This document shows, piece after piece, positions 21,979 through 33,064 of a DNA stretch of 64,000 nt. The notes beneath the pieces are model-generated. The model had not been told where the DNA came from, ran no database searches, and saw nothing but the letters and a program-made list of their open reading frames with translations. Where the stretch lies: positions 1-64,000 of the forward strand of contig JADDOH010010890.1 in the NCBI GenBank assembly GCA_016648135.1, written 5' to 3'. The translations under genes were made by a program, and so were the position numbers. Source of the DNA: Agrypnia vestita. Its lineage: Eukaryota; Arthropoda; Insecta; Trichoptera; Phryganeidae. Positions within the stretch are counted from its first letter, which is position 1, and the number at the start of each line of letters is the position of its first letter.

Positions 21979-22857
21979 TTAAGTTACTGTCATTACACGC
22001 AGTTATTTATACATGGTTGTTAAATATTTTTATTATTGTTTATTTTATTCTTCATTCATATGTATAACCTAATAATATTTTTATTCTGTAATTTAGTATT
22101 TTTTCAATAATTTATAAAGTTCAAAACATTAAAGTCTGTATATTCAAGCACGCCTAATGCATCACTTTTTCTTGGATTCCAAAACTTTGTTAGCTACAAA
22201 TATATTAATGTAATGTTAAGGGCCCATTATTTATTTACGAATAATACTTACAAGGATACAAAAACTTAACTTGAAGATTCTTGACATGAACTCGACATTA
22301 GTTCGAATATACAACAACTGCAAACAAGAAAGCATTCTCCTTTTGTCTGAGCATGAGACAAGATATATTATTAAAAATAATTGAGTTGGAATTGAAATAC
22401 ACAATTGGTGCAAAATGCGTATTTCATTTATCATATTGACATGGTCATATTATGTAACGTATTGACGTAAACTCGTATTTATTGAAATATGAGTTTACTC
22501 GATTTTTTGTTTCATTGATCCAAAACTAATTTCGTAGGAATATTAATTAAATCGTGGTCAAGCGGCGTTACATGAATAACAACAAGGAACCAACCCACCG
22601 CAAAAAGGGTGCACATAGCGAATATGACCGATACTTTTAGAAGTTTGACCTCGTTGAATACTCTTGTTATGCATAGTTTTTTTGGTAATGTAAGGATATT
22701 AGTGCTTAATATTATGAAGCCTTACCTTTATTGTTTGTAAAAGCCCTAAAGGGCGTTAAATAAATAAATTTTAAAAATTTACTCCAATAATATACATACA
22801 AAACAAAAGAAGATCGTGCAAACTCTGAACTATATAGATTTCAATTACAAATTTGAT
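21979..22857. other. Non-coding stretch with a retroelement tail
   Basis: At 22715-22770 AGCCCTAAAGGGCGTTAAATAAATAAAT looks like a LINE or SINE 3' tail on the + strand. Otherwise no features. Confidence 0.4.
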
Positions 22858-23286
22858 ATTTTATAACCAAATTTATTAATCAATTAGAAAGACGTGCAGA
22901 AAAATCAAATTAAAGAAAAAATATTTTGGCTGCTACCGGGACTCGAACCCAGATCTCGTATCTTTCCGGGAAGGTGTGTTACCATTACGCCACATCAGCC
23001 TGGTATCTTTCCGCAAATATATTGACCTTATCTTCTGTAAGTCTCATTTATGAATTGATTAACATATATTGTCCATTCTAAACAATCCACTTTTTTAATG
23101 CGCTAGTCACAAATTACTTTATATTATATATCCACCGATAGAGGAAGCCAGAATTAACTAATTTAATTCATTTTTATTTTTGGACACATTTGATATAACA
23201 CACATATATGGCCAAAATATTTTTTCCTGGATTTGATTGTTCTGCACGTCTTTTTAGTTGATTAAAAAATATGGTTTTAATATTTC
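22858..23286. repeat. Fold-back element carrying a tRNA-like sequence
   Basis: Left arm (22858-22930) and right arm (23210-23286) are inverted copies sharing AAGACGTGCAGAA, ATCAAAT and AAAAAATATTTTGGC. The tRNA-like stretch lies directly inside the left arm. A shorter relative at 42140-42252 keeps a remnant of the tRNA-like sequence next to the right arm. No ORF. Confidence 0.65.
22928..23000 (-). repeat. tRNA-like sequence inside a fold-back
   Basis: Minus-strand 73 bases with A box TGGCGTAATGGTAACA and B box GGGTTCGAGTCCC. The T arm pairs well (CTGGG/CCCGG) and the acceptor ends nearly pair (GGCTGAT with AGCAGCC), but the anticodon stem does not pair and the base before the anticodon is not T. 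So a decayed tRNA or tRNA-derived SINE head rather than a working tRNA gene. Confidence 0.5.
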
Positions 23287-23982
23287 AAAAAACTTTGTTC
23301 TAAAAAAATTGCAACTTCATAATAAGAATGTGTTCTTTAATATAGTATTAATATTTTATATTTATAAAACTATTGATATTAGGCCACTGTTGCATAAACA
23401 TTTTCGACTTATAATTTACTTAGGAATCTACCTGTTAAGTAATGTGGACTAGATCTGTTACACTCTGCGACATTTTTGTAAAAAATCACCTCATGACGAA
23501 AACTGAATATCTCAACGTTGAAGTTCAATATGTCGTGTTTGTACACGCCAGATGTTTAATACATTTTTATTCCAAGAGCACACAGAGTGTAAAATTGTAC
23601 AGAGATGAACTAAACCCCCTTTTTAGGCGAGGGAACTGGGACACATCGGAAGAATGTCTCCCCTAGCATAGGTATATTTAAGACACATTTATACAGCAGT
23701 TAAATTAGTTATTCTTACTTGATTATATCCCTTAGTAAACAAAACGTATTTTTTACAATAGATGTTTTTTTATTTTTAATTTTTAAAATTTCGTTCAAAC
23801 CGAGAGAATAGAATTTTTGTAATGAAACGCGATTTATTTACTAAGATATTGTATAAGAGAATTTAGTTTAACCTTGGCATAATTGTTTCAAAATTTACAA
23901 GATCCTCATTTTTTTAAAAAAGTTATATGTTTTAGAACCAGCCAACCGTGGAATCAGTTCGTGTACCGAGAAATTTCAGTTA
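23287..23982. other. AT-rich non-coding stretch
   Basis: No gene. Short frames at 23258-23666 lack family features. A line similar to 30930-30970 (GGGAACTGGGACACA[TG]CGGAAG) at 23632-23655 shows a small dispersed repeat. Confidence 0.35.
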
Positions 23983-24172
23983 TATAATTAAACGAATTAA
24001 CTAAGTTTATCACCACTTACTTTTTGGTAAAACCAACCGGTTTCGGAAACAACGTTCCTTCGTCAGGGTATATCTAATACTAATTAAACTTTACAAAATT
24101 TTGAACAATCATCACAATCACAATCACCAAAATTAAGTGTTGATAAACTAAGTTAATTCGTTTAATTATATT
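23983..24172. repeat. Fold-back with hammerhead-like core
   Basis: TAATTAAACGAATTAACTAA near 23985 is inverted at 24147-24170. Between the arms lies the hammerhead-like sequence at 24033-24070, and the Penelope-like fragment starts just downstream, so this may be part of a Penelope terminal repeat in inverted arrangement. Confidence 0.6.
24033..24070 (-). ncRNA. Hammerhead-ribozyme-like motif, core conserved
   Basis: On the minus strand: CTGACGA (24066-24060), a hairpin GGAACGTTGTTTCC, then GAAAC (24044-24040) and CGGTTGG. CTGACGA fits the hammerhead core CUGANGA and GAAA the second core strand. ACCGGT after GAA is self-complementary and would give a dimeric stem III, with the cleavage site after GTT. 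One unpaired A lies between the core and stem II, a departure from the classic form. Confidence 0.5.
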
Positions 24173-24289
24173 CATAATGAATAACCACAAAGTAATAACA
24201 AAATACAATAGTATAAATTTCAGTGAGTTCATGCCTACATCGAGGGTAGAAAGCCAAATGGGTGTTAATGATTATTTCGAACTTTACGG

Positions 24290-24768
24290 GAGAGCAAAAA
24301 ATGTGAGAGCAGAATATATTAAAATATTTAAAAATATTAGACCTGCATTTTATACAAATATCTAATAATATAGGGAAACTACTCATAAATGCAAAAGATA
24401 AAGATAATATAATTAACAATTCGGGTGTTTATAAATTGTCGTGTAAAGATTGTACAGCGTTTCATATTGGAAAAACCGGTCGAAATTTCAATGTAAGAGT
24501 TAAAGAACATTTAAGATGTCTGAATAATCATGGTTTTTCTGAATTTGCAAATCATTTATTAGAAAATGATCATGGTTTTGATAAAAATTTAGGACTTTCT
24601 ATTTTACACATAAATAATTTTGGTCTGAAATTGAATAATTTAGAATCATTAGAAATTAGTAAAGCATGTAATAGTAAACAAAATATTATTAATAATCAAT
24701 TAAATTTGACTACTACCCCAATTCTAAAAATATTTCCAATAACTGCGAGTAATCAAGAACATCAGTAA
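24290..24768 (+). pseudogene. Penelope-like element C-terminus with GIY-YIG endonuclease
   Basis: The frame reads NNIGKLLINAKD, a linker, NSGVYKLSCKDCTAFHIGKT, GRNFNVRVKEHLRC, then FANHLLENDH. This is the GIY-YIG nuclease of Penelope-like retroelements, which nicks target DNA: G-V-Y-K-L for GIY, H-I-G for YIG, two Cys before it as in the CCHH-type linker, then the R and EH residues. The usual Y of YIG is H here. Coding upstream (about 24300-24365) is in a different phase, broken at ATCTAATAAT. The whole reverse transcriptase is missing. It stops at 24766 and is followed by the hammerhead-like motif. Confidence 0.8.
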
Positions 24769-24811
24769 GGAACAAAAGACATTTCATTCGAATTTTTTGA
24801 CAGTTATACAA

Positions 24812-24846
24812 CACCCTGATGATGGAATGGTAATTTCTGAAACATG
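24812..24846 (+). ncRNA. Hammerhead-like motif at a Penelope-like 3' end
   Basis: CTGATGA (24816-24822), a weak stem GAAT..ATTTC, GAAAC (24839-24843) and ATGTTGG. ACATGT is self-complementary, as for a dimeric stem III, with GTT as cleavage triplet. It lies 45 bases after the GIY-YIG stop codon, as expected for a Penelope terminal repeat. Stem II is short. Confidence 0.5.
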
Positions 24847-24956
24847 TTGGTGTAATAGATATATACAAATAAAATAATCAATATTTTTTGATCATTTTTT
24901 TGCTCTCCTGTACAATTCTAAATAATCACTAACGCCCTTTTGGCTTTCTATCCTCG

Positions 24957-26096
24957 ATATATTTTGGTGGTATGTGCAAAAGAAAGATTGAAACATCTGC
25001 AGATTGAAATATCTTTAACAGAAAATTCAAATAAACGAATTCGCCCTTTTGGAATATGGTCGTCACGAGTGCCGCTTCCTCTCATAAAACACATCACGTG
25101 ACATAAAAATTCGTTGATGCAGGTCAGTGAAAATTAGTTGTGCGACTCTCCCCCCGGCTCCTCGGGCCGACCCCCCGCCCCCCGCCCCGCTCCGCCCCCG
25201 CCGCGGGGTTTCGGATTTCTCCCTCACGTGTCCAGATGATCCCACCCCCCCCCCCGCGCTGCTGTAGACAAGCTTTAAGCCTACCGCGCCTGGGTCTCGA
25301 GTAGCTGAAAGATATTCTCTAGGTCTCTAGGTGTCCTATAAGTACAAGGTGTTTCTTATGTTAAGCGGGATAATTTTTAACTATTACGAATAAAACATAA
25401 TTTTTTAGCGTGACTTTTACCACCATCATCTTCATCCCCCTGTCTTCCCCTACGGTCGGGGGCCCAAAGACTCGACAAGGTGCTTCCATATTTATTTCAC
25501 TGTTTCCTACAGATGATTTGTTTAGAATTTTTGACGTTCTTGAAATGAGGCAATTATACCTTAAAATCGTACCTATAAAATTTCACAAGAACAAAATAGC
25601 ATATATTAGAACCCAACAAACACAAGGTAAGCAAGGTGATTTAATTTTGATGTGCCTAGCGTGAAAGTCTCTTTTGGACAAATACACATTTATTTCATTG
25701 CCCGTCGTGTCTTTGATAAGTTAACTAACTAACGAAACTCTAAAACTCAGCTGGGGATGTGATCCATCCATGATCCAATATTTTATATATTTTATTCTCT
25801 AATGTATTTTTATTTCATTTATATATTTTATTTCTATTGCATTATTACTCCTTTTCTTGTATTATATAATTCGATTCAAGCAAGCAGAAGAAATCTATTA
25901 AATTGTTAATTATAACTGCCCCAGAATAGATTTCACCTGGTGGGACATTATAAATAAATAAATATTCCCCTGTCTTGTACTGCTTCCGTATAAGTTAACT
26001 AATACAGATCTATTCTGTTTTCATACACTTTTTTCTTGTTGTTTGTCCCAGCTTAATTTGAGGCGACCCAATGGTCGCCTTCCTTCTGGGGTTATC
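24957..26096. other. Non-coding stretch with a C-rich patch and a LINE tail
   Basis: 25135-25262 is very C/G-rich with several poly-C runs. 25800-25968 looks like a LINE 3' UTR on the + strand, ending GGGACATTATAAATAAATAA. No gene seen. Confidence 0.4.
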
Positions 26097-26498
26097 CGTC
26101 CATTAGTGTGACTCCTTCTACCCCCTTAGAAACCTCTGTCCATTAGTGTGACTCCTTCTACCCCCTTAGAAACCTCTGTCCATTAGTGAGACTCCTCCTA
26201 CCCCCTTAGAAACCTCTGTCCATAAGTGTGACTCCTTCTACTCCCTTAGAAAACTCTGTCCATTAGTGTGATTCCTTCTACCCCCTTAGAAAACTCTGTC
26301 CATTAGTGTGACTCCTTCTACCTCCTTAGAAAACTCTGTCCATTAGTGTGACTCCTTCTACCTCCTTAGAAAACTCTGTCCATTAGTGTGACTCCTTCTA
26401 CCTCCTTAGAAAACTCTATTCATTAGTGTGACTCCTTCTACGCCCTTAGAAAACTCTGTCCATCAGTGTGACTCTTTCTACCCCCCTTAAAAAATCTC
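26097..26498. repeat. Minisatellite: ten copies of a 40-base unit
   Basis: Unit CATTAGTGTGACTCCTTCTA followed by CCCCCTTAGAAACCTCTGTC, starting at 26101 and repeating exactly every 40 bases to 26461 without any indel; the last copy is diverged. Substitutions sort by position: copies 1-3 have AAACC, later ones AAAAC, showing local homogenisation. No spacers, so not a CRISPR array. Confidence 0.95.
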
Positions 26499-26624
26499 AT
26501 CTAGACAGTTTGGATCCTTGTTCTGACTCTCTCCTTTAGAATCCAAATTTGATGTGTACACAGATTTGAAAATACAGTCAGTTTTGTTTTGACACTTAGC
26601 TCGGATTTTCTTATCACTGCACTA

Positions 26625-26970
26625 TATTATAGAGAACGTAGAACGCCGGCCGCAACTCCAAATCTTCCATCTATTTCACTTTCCTGCCTCCCGTCGCTAG
26701 AAAATTCCACCCTAAGGTAATTGAATTCATCGACTTGCTTCAGCTACGTCCCCCGTATACTGATCGAGTAATGCCCTTGGTCTCTTCCTACGACCACAAC
26801 CTCTGTTTTTTTGGCAGTACTAATCTTCATCCCAAATAGAATGCACTCTACATTGAAGGAATCTATTCATTCTTGTAAGTTCAAGTAAGTAAGTTAAGTA
26901 AGTGTGGGCGCCAGCCTCGCTATATCATCCGCGAAGAGTAAGAAATCGGAAGATAAAGCATGAATTTTAT
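26625..26970 (-). pseudogene. RTE-like reverse transcriptase palm fragment
   Basis: The minus strand reads SDFLLFADDIARLAPT, the F/YxDD catalytic motif of reverse transcriptase (26935-26924), then after a shift KISTAKKTEVVVVGRDQ, SISIRGT, stop, LKQVDEFNYLRVEFSSDGR and ESEIDGRFGVAAGVL, the palm-to-thumb blocks typical of RTE-type elements. At least two breaks. Its upstream part is cut by the Helitron end at 26975. Confidence 0.8.
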
Positions 26971-26974
26971 ATGC

Positions 26975-27165
26975 ACACTAGCCTCACATCCGTGGTAAAT
27001 CACGGGAAATACTAACGGTTAGTAAATAACCTTGCGTGGCCGCGCAACAATAGCCACGCCCTGAGTGCGTGTCACGCTCTAATTATCTAATTTTTATTCC
27101 AGCAAGTTACGAATTTACGGACCGACAGACAGACAACGAAATTATTATATCTATTAGACGCGTTT
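26975..27165 (-). mobile_element. Helitron 3' end (non-autonomous)
   Basis: On the minus strand the element ends CTAGT (26979-26975), preceded by a hairpin CCGTG...CACGG. Internal sequence (TTTCGTTGTCTGTC, AGCGTGACACGCACTC) recurs at 33780-34035. The base after CTAGT is G, not the usual T, so the insertion site is not ideal. The 5' end was not found. Confidence 0.5.
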
Positions 27166-27574
27166 TGGAAAAAAGATCGAAATATAATATGTAGTCATCT
27201 AGTAAATAAATATACCGCAATGTTATATATCTTTTGTCTTTGTATAAATATTAAATTAAGATATTTTTTCAAAATATATGTTCACCTAAAAGTCATGCTT
27301 CAATGTATTCGCTGCACGCGCCTTTGCACATGCTTCGTAAAACCTATTATTTTTCAATCAAATATAATAATTTCGTTGCCTGTCCGTCCGTCTGTCTGCC
27401 CAGGTAACTTTGTGTAACGTCCGTAATTTTGTCCGAATTCACGGCTAAAAAAACTAACCCATAAAAACCAAGTTTTTATTATACTCCCTTTCTCATTTAC
27501 TAGTTGAAACAGGTTTGGCGCTTACATGCGTTGGGCTTGAGTCGGGTGACGCTACGAAAGGGTGTAATAAAAAT
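27166..27574. other. Non-coding stretch with a Helitron/SINE-type fragment
   Basis: 27350-27445 on the + strand carries AATAATTTCGTTGCCTGTCC and TCCGAATTCACGGCTAAAAA, matching in inverse the sequence at 56375-56455. No gene. Confidence 0.4.
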
Positions 27575-28325
27575 AAAAGAAGTTGTTAACTAGGATTTTT
27601 GTCAAAAATGAGTTAATTAGCCGTCTAAACTAAATATTGTACGCTCTTTCCATTGGAAATAAGTTCAGAACTTAAAAATAATTAGAACAAGTTAAAATCA
27701 TAGGGATGAACATGTTAACTACACTTTTTCATAAAAATCAAATCAGTTACTAATGGGAAGAACATGTTATGTTCAATAACATGTTCATGCCATAATTCTG
27801 AAATTAACACGCCTTTTAATTTGATTGGAATATTTATAGTTAATATAAATTTTACTCTGGCAGTACTGTCATATATTTGTTTTTATTTGAAGACTATTAT
27901 AATATGTACTTGTATATTATTTTTCAATAATTTTAAATGGTACATACCATGTTTTGTATTATTAATTAACATACCAGGTATTTTGTAATTTTGGATAATG
28001 GATGGTAAAAACGGATAGCATTTGAAGGGTTGTTTGATGTTTGTTGCGTTTTACCAATTTTAAAAAGGTATTATTCTATTAAAAATGAGTTCCAGAGGCG
28101 AAAAAATGGTTGTTAACTACATGTTTTTAGGGAAAATTAGTATATTTTTATTTTTTTGTGAATAAATGCTTTTTTTTACTTCGTAAACACTTTTTTGATA
28201 TTTTATTGACATAAATCAATAAAAAATAGTCTTGAATTAGCAATAAAACATATTTTTGAAAGGCGAAATGCAAATGTCTAATTATCTCAAAATGACTTGT
28301 CAAAATGTTAGTTAACAACTTCTTG
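27575..28325. mobile_element. Inverted-repeat element (MITE-like)
   Basis: AAGAAGTTGTTAACTA near 27579 is inverted at the right end (TAGTTAACAACTTCTT, 28309-28324), enclosing 745 bases of AT-rich, ORF-less DNA. No target duplication was recognised, so superfamily is open. Confidence 0.5.
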
Positions 28326-28499
28326 CCATGGGGTCTTCAATTATTTATTTTTTTCTAAACAAAAATTTGTTAGATCATTTTTATCGTCGCCACGAGTTTA
28401 CCTGCAAAGTTTCAGCTCGATTGGATCACGGGAAAAGGGTTTCAAATCGATCCAAAGTTTTTTCGACAGACAAGCAAGCAGACGCTAACAGGCAGAAAG

Positions 28500-28690
28500 A
28501 GAGTAAAAACGGCCGGAGATGGGGCTTGAACAACATTAACTGGATTAAGATGTGTGGCTACAGTCGCCTCTCCCTAGACCGCCAAAAAGGGGCCAATAAT
28601 TTCTCTGTGTAAAGCGCCCTTGAGGTGAGTATTTCGCGAAAACGGCGCTATACAAATTATCCAATTATTATTATTATTATTATAAATATA
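28500..28690 (+). pseudogene. LINE 3' end
   Basis: A short frame ends NINWIKMCGYSRLSLDRQKG then a stop at 28610, followed by TAAAGCGCCCTTGAGG and CGGCGCTATACAAATT and an (ATT)n tail at 28663-28682. A coding end, short UTR and simple 3' repeat suggest a truncated non-LTR retrotransposon. Confidence 0.5.
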
Positions 28691-29687
28691 TACTAGGGCT
28701 TAGTAAAGATGAGAATCAATGTTCCGTTATTTTTGACGGGTTACAATTAGTAATATATAAATTAACCAATTAATTACGCTGAGCAACAAATTTTGACTTG
28801 AAATGGTATTTATTCTGCATGTAAAGTGTTTACTTATAAATTTCGGTACCTACGCTGAATACGAAAAGAATATTAAAATTTCTAAATTGGTTCCAGTTTC
28901 TGAGTCAAAAAGTTAAAAATGAAATAATACATTTAATTATTAATTAACTGTCTCTAAGGTAACTTTACAGAACTTCATAATCACACGTATGGAAATAACG
29001 CGTTTCGCTTCGTTTTCAAGAAAATTAAAAGCAAGTTTTTTACTTCCATACACGTTGTTTGAATACGGATTGTGGAATGGAGAAGTTATTGGGAAATTGA
29101 TTTGGTGCAGGTTTTTGGAGAGGTCAAAGGGCAATGATAGGAATAACGCTCTCACCTTGTTTTCCTCCGCATCCAGGCAAACAGACTGATTCCTCCCTTA
29201 TCAGAAGAACGCTATGTCTCACTGTTTGTGAGATGTATACTTCTGGTTCACTCTGTTCCATATCTGAAGGATTTGTACGGTCACGTACGCACGACGGTCC
29301 CCACAGGTCAAAAAAACAGTCAAGGCAGTTATATGACAATGTCAAAATAGTATTGTGTTAAGTCACAGATATAAGGATTTTGTAGAGCACTATGGAAAAG
29401 TGTATTTGTTGAGTTACATCTGATCCTGTACAAAAAAATCAAACACATGTATTGGATCAAAAATAATTAAAAAAAAATTTCAATTGATTCAGCAACATTG
29501 TAGATTGACATTGTATTGTAAAATCAATCATTCCTCCCAGTTTTACATTTGAAACATTTCTCGTAATGTTATTATTGAAAGACGTCATTTTATGCCACCT
29601 CGACAGTTACCAATACCATAGACAAGAGATGGTCTTGGTTTTTTTTCTTGTGGAAAATAACCAAGACATCCATTCACCATTATCACT
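28691..29687. other. Non-coding stretch
   Basis: No recognised family. Overlapping 66-75-codon frames on both strands at 29124-29361 look like chance frames. Confidence 0.4.
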
Positions 29688-29903
29688 TAGGGATGGTCTT
29701 TTAACCGGTGACATACTAACCGTTATTTGAGATTTGTATCTGATTACGTCGATGATTGGTAACTGATTTTTTGCGATTTGGCGGGCAACCGTCAGTACTA
29801 GACAACAATTATATCTTAGTTATTTATCATCGATACAATCAGATAAAATACCAAATAATTGTACCGAAAATAATCGGTTAAAATAACGTTTTAACCATCG
29901 CTA
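29688..29903. mobile_element. Short hAT-like MITE
   Basis: Begins TAGGGATGGTCTTTTAACCG and ends GTTTTAACCATCGCTA, inverted with a few differences. Flanking octamers TTATCACT and CTATCATT match at 6 of 8 positions, consistent with an aged hAT target duplication. Confidence 0.5.
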
Positions 29904-29992
29904 CTATCATTGGAGTGAGCAATATATTCACATGTAGTATACAGAAGATGCCTGTATGAGTAAGGCGTGATAATGCATGAGGCGTTGCGATT

Positions 29993-30425
29993 AATTAACT
30001 AACCATCACGCCGTTTCCAGAGAGGATAGAATGCCACGCTATTCTATACCGGCACACTACTTTTGCTTCGTTAACTTTCATACATCTACTAACGCACTCT
30101 TCGGTTGTTGAGTCATCATCCAATATTTGATTTATCTGGTCATGCTACCTCTTCATGCGGGTGTTTCTTCAAAACTCGCCTCACTCATTCGTTCCACATG
30201 GCCAAATCATTTCAGAGATCCCTTATTCTATTTATTACGCTGCAGCCATCATTACATTCACTTATAATTCGATCATTCTCTAGCCTGTGGTACAATGATT
30301 TTGTACACATACGTCTAAGTGACCGCATTTAATCAACTTTCATTCTTTTTTTTTGCTAATTCTAGGCTTCACTTCCATACACCAGAACTCCTTTATATAC
30401 CGCTAGTCTCGCTTCCTTTGACACA
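29993..30425 (-). pseudogene. Non-LTR retrotransposon (family A), longest copy
   Basis: Minus strand: RLAVYKGVLVYGSEA, then broken frames with LKWFGHVERMSE and KVNEAKVVCRYRIAWHSILS, ending at the conserved 3' end CCATCACGCCGTTTCC. This gives the order of post-palm blocks: YGSE, FGHVERM, WRSILS-like end. Multiple stops. Confidence 0.7.
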
Positions 30426-30539
30426 CTTTTACTGGCCAAAAATTATTAATCATATTTTATTATTTTCAGTATTTCGCCACGGTAACGTACGATTTCATGT
30501 TAATCTAGAGATGAAACATAATTAGATTCTTGTTTGAAA

Positions 30540-30780
30540 GATTGAGATGCTGCAGTAGCGGGTGGCCCCGACGTATTAGCGGAGCGGTAATTTGGCGTAA
30601 TGAAGTCTGCGGCCCGGCGCGGCGCGCGGCGCCAGATGGCCCCCGTCCGGCGCTGCTCTCGGATATTAATGCAGGCGGCCCTGCCGCTTGCGCGGTACCT
30701 GCCCCTGCCCAGGGTGTGCCCGGGCGTACCCCGATGTACCCTGGCCAGGGCGTACCCGGCGGCTACCTACGAGGGATGTT
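30540..30780. other. CpG-rich island
   Basis: About 240 bases of GC-rich sequence (GCGGCCCGGCGCGGCGCG at 30609). Open frames across it in two phases are composition artefacts. Possible regulatory DNA; nothing more specific is visible. Confidence 0.4.
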
Positions 30781-31094
30781 CCGAATACTATATTATAATC
30801 GCGGATAATATTATTAGTAGGCTGTTGTAATCACAGTCAAAACCTTCTATAGTTATAAATATTTCGTATATTATAATCGAACTTCCGCAATTCTTTTCTG
30901 AGACGAACTATATCCCTTCTTTAGACGAGGAGACTGGGACACAGCGGAAGTATGACCCCCCCTCAATATCGCGTATATTGAAGACACATTTATAACGCAT
31001 TTTATATTCTTGCATAATTAAAACCCTTAGTAAACTATCGTATTTTTTTACAGTAAACGTTGTTTTTTTAAATTATTATTTAAGTTATTATTTA

Positions 31095-31630
31095 GGACTA
31101 GGTGGGTAATATAGGCGACATTTGCTCTTTCCTCTCTACCCCACCCCTCCATCAGATATATTTTCTGTACAAATCTACACCGTTCGACCGATCTGACTCA
31201 TATTTTGACACGTATTCTTAGGGACCCGGCTGGTAACATTTCTCCCCTCACCCTTTACCCCACCCCCCTTCGCTGATATATTTTCCATGCAAATCTGTAC
31301 CTTTTGACCGATCTGACCCAAATTTTGTATACTTATTCTTTAGGACCAGTCGGGTAATATAGGTGACATTTCCTCTTTCCCCTCTAACCCATCCTGTATC
31401 TATTCTCTATACAAATCTACAGATTGGATCCAAATTTTGCATACATATTACCGATGGAAAAAATAGGCCATATTTTTTCCCTAGACATCCTATCAAACCC
31501 AGCCTTGATTAAATGAAAACATTGTTTTATTTAGAGGCTTTGCAAAACAATGGTGGAACCTTTGTTTCCCCCACAAATTTATTTTCAACTTAATCCCTAA
31601 ATCGTGCAACGCTGGATACGATCAACTAGT
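31095..31630 (+). mobile_element. Helitron-like element with internal tandem units, 5' truncated
   Basis: Ends CTAGT at 31626-31630 after CGTGCAACGCTGG, nearly the same end as the complete Helitron at 46707-47277. Inside are three diverged units of about 124 bases starting GGTGGGTAATATAGGCGACA. The 5' TC end was not found. Confidence 0.65.
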
Positions 31631-33064
31631 AAAAAATAAAATAAAAGATAAGAATTTTGCAACTAGAAATGCACGTAACACTGACATCACTTATACAAGG
31701 GACGGAACACTAAATCCATAAAAAAACATTTGAAGTTTATTCGTAAAGAGATTTATGTTATGTGGTTTTTAAGGAATAGTCTTCGCTTCCAATTCGGGTT
31801 ATTAGGCAAATATTCGCCTAAACGAATACAAATAGGAATGAGCATCTGTACTATCTACTATCTACCGGATACAGAATAGGTAACACAGTGTTTGTTGTAC
31901 CTTTGAATATTTGCAGAGACATCTCTCGTGCCACATCTCTACGCCCACAACCGCGCAATTTCAAATAAATATTGTCTAAATTATGTAGTTATATGACAGG
32001 TGGTATTTTTATTAATACATAATTCTGTATGCAACAATGTCCGTCACTGAGGCTACCAAAATGCTAGATAGCGCCGTTTTCACAGTTGTAATTCTCGCCC
32101 GAAATATATTGAATTCCCTGTATAATGCTCTGTATCAAGATACATTTTTCGAGAACACGTGATCATTGACCACAAAATTAGCAATAAAAATTTCTGGCAT
32201 ATTTCATTAAAAACAAAAAGATATGAAAAACTCTATTTATATACATTTAGGACACAATAACTACTAGGTAATTATTGCAAGGCTCAAATTCAAACATGTA
32301 AAAGTACGTCATTTTTGAAAATTTACAGCTAGTTTTTATTAATTTCAAAGGGTACCCCACCTAACACGATAAAATTATTCCTCTTTAAATTTGTATGAAA
32401 ATTTTGGAGGGGGAATTGTTGTCAGAAATCCCAAATTTCTAGAGCGTTGATGAAGAAGTTCACTCTTACCACATCACGGTTTTTTCCGTGTTCTGTGAAA
32501 TGTAGCGATGTATGTAAGTACAGTTGGAGAGTGGTATGACTACGCGCCGCTCGCCGCCGCAATAAGGAAATTTAACTTTTTTTTTAAATAGAATAATCTT
32601 TACTTTGATCTATAAAATACATCTTAAATTTCCGCCAAAACACGTCATTTACTAGCAGGAGTACCTACGTTCGTCACAATTCTACGGCACCCAGATACTA
32701 TAGAACTATACCAAACCCACCCACGTCACGACCACTCATGTGCGTTTTAATAAAGTCGTATTTTTAAAGATTTTTGTGATAAAAATTATGAATGAAAACA
32801 TTACCCCACATTATACATACTGATGCACAGAAATTTATGAATCTATTTCATAAATTTTATCGGTATTTGTAATATATGAAATTTCCCTATTATCAGCTAT
32901 GTTCATGCTATGTCGGTGGAACGCATCACCATCCTTACACATATCAACTAGGTACTAATGTTGGGATCGGGATTTCATCACTCTTACATTGACAAGTTCA
33001 CTGACATATTTTTATAATATTTCACACGCGAGGTGAACAACCATAGTAATAATATTGAAGAGTG
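31631..33064. other. Non-coding stretch
   Basis: No gene or clear repeat. Composition is AT-rich with a small GC patch at 32535-32565. Confidence 0.4.

Larger units (their letters stand above)
24236..24956. mobile_element. Inverted-repeat unit containing a Penelope-like nuclease fragment
   Basis: Left repeat 24236-24300 (ATCGAGGGTAGAAAGCC...) and right repeat 24885-24956 are inverted copies of about 62 bases, the same repeats as in the fold-back at 4527. Between them lie a GIY-YIG coding fragment and a hammerhead-like motif. Either the inverted terminal repeats belong to the Penelope-like element itself, or an unrelated inverted-repeat element has captured it. Confidence 0.65.

Noticed and set aside
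22928..23000. Functional tRNA gene
   Set aside because: The anticodon stem does not pair and the base before the anticodon is not T; it lies within a fold-back repeat.
26097..26498. Regular 40-base repeats as a CRISPR array
   Set aside because: The units abut without unique spacers, and the context is eukaryotic; it is a minisatellite.
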